This document shows, piece after piece, positions 22,378 through 22,469 of a DNA stretch of 22,469 nt (position 1 is the first letter of the stretch; every line of letters begins with the position of its first letter). Under the pieces are notes generated by a model that worked only from the letters and a program-made list of their open reading frames with translations, was not told the origin of the DNA and ran no database searches. Made by a program: the position numbers and the translations under genes. The stretch covers positions 1 to 22,469 of the forward strand of contig SFGN01000041.1 in NCBI GenBank assembly GCA_004556565.1, in the 5' to 3' direction. The DNA is from Lachnospiraceae bacterium (GTDB lineage: Bacteria > Bacillota_A > Clostridia > Lachnospirales > Lachnospiraceae).

Positions 22378-22469
22378 AGCCCGCTTGAAATAACCGATCT
22401 AAGACCGACAGAATTAACCATTCTAAGGCCAACAGAAATAGCCAATCACAGTCCAACTGAAAAAGCCAT
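22378..22469. repeat. 24-base-period tandem repeat running off the window
   Basis: Units start at 22378, 22402, 22426 and 22450 (the last cut by the window end). Each begins AGNCC, then a GAA at the same offset and an RCC further on. The period is a multiple of three. On the plus strand one frame stays open with an 8-residue pattern [SR]-P-[TL]-E-x-[TA]-x-x (SPLEITDL, RPTELTIL, RPTEIANH, SPTEKA), with a stop just before it. On the minus strand an ISVGLR-like pattern is interrupted by one TGA. Whether it is coding is undecided. Confidence 0.6.

Noticed and set aside
22378..22469. CRISPR array
   Set aside because: Units are contiguous with a 24-base period and no spacers, and they vary throughout, so this is a tandem repeat.
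1..22469. tRNA or rRNA genes
   Set aside because: I saw no cloverleaf-like stretch with a conserved T-arm and no rRNA sequence; this was by eye only.

Overview
The window looks like chromosome from a low-GC gut Firmicute, most likely a Lachnospiraceae-type clostridium. The evidence is AT-rich coding sequence, strong GGAGG-type ribosome binding sites, and families that recur in that group: paired WYL regulators, a TipAS-type MerR, a YafY/DJ-1/GyrI operon, and conjugative-element accessory genes of the DUF4314 type. The genus cannot be fixed from sequence alone.

Positions 1-5316 are largely a gene graveyard. In order it holds an IS3-family transposase tail, the 3' end of a Nudix hydrolase gene, a WYL gene with an internal deletion, a second WYL gene cut short and joined to the back half of an rtcB RNA ligase gene, and a nucleotidyltransferase gene with an early stop and a missing C-terminus. 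An apparently intact MerR/TipAS regulator with a classical distorted promoter and an intact GNAT acetyltransferase follow. Then comes a chimera of a histidine phosphatase fragment and a macrodomain fragment. The remnants suggest a former RNA-repair/ADP-ribose locus that has decayed.

Positions 5313-8061 are a compact operon behind a recognisable promoter and dyad operator. It encodes a YafY-type WYL regulator, a DJ-1/PfpI protein, a GyrI-like ligand-binding protein, and a HEAT-repeat gene broken by one in-frame TAG. Positions 8062-8607 are non-coding and rich in hairpins. They lead into two more GC-rich genes (8608-9569) typical of integrative elements. A 310-base gap with repeated motifs and a promoter follows.

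Positions 9880-22147 are the main interest: seven same-strand genes, tightly spaced, probably one transcript, ending in terminators. They encode a small XRE regulator, an SF1 (UvrD-like) ATPase, a DrmA-like SF2 helicase, a DrmB-like DUF1998 protein, a NERD nuclease fused to an SF1 helicase, a D12-class adenine methyltransferase, and a DGQHR (DndB-like) protein with an N-terminal PD-(D/E)XK-like region. DrmA and DrmB are the DISARM core. However, DrmC (PLD nuclease), DrmD and the usual DISARM methylases are not visible, and two ATPases, a Dam-type methylase and a DGQHR protein stand in their place. I read it as a DISARM-related but non-canonical modification-plus-effector defence operon. The methylase would mark self DNA, the NERD and PD-(D/E)XK-like domains are candidate nucleases, and DrmAB plus the SF1 ATPases would provide DNA translocation or sensing.

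The right edge (22251-22469) has a short minus-strand C-terminal coding remnant and a 24-base-period repeat that runs off the window.
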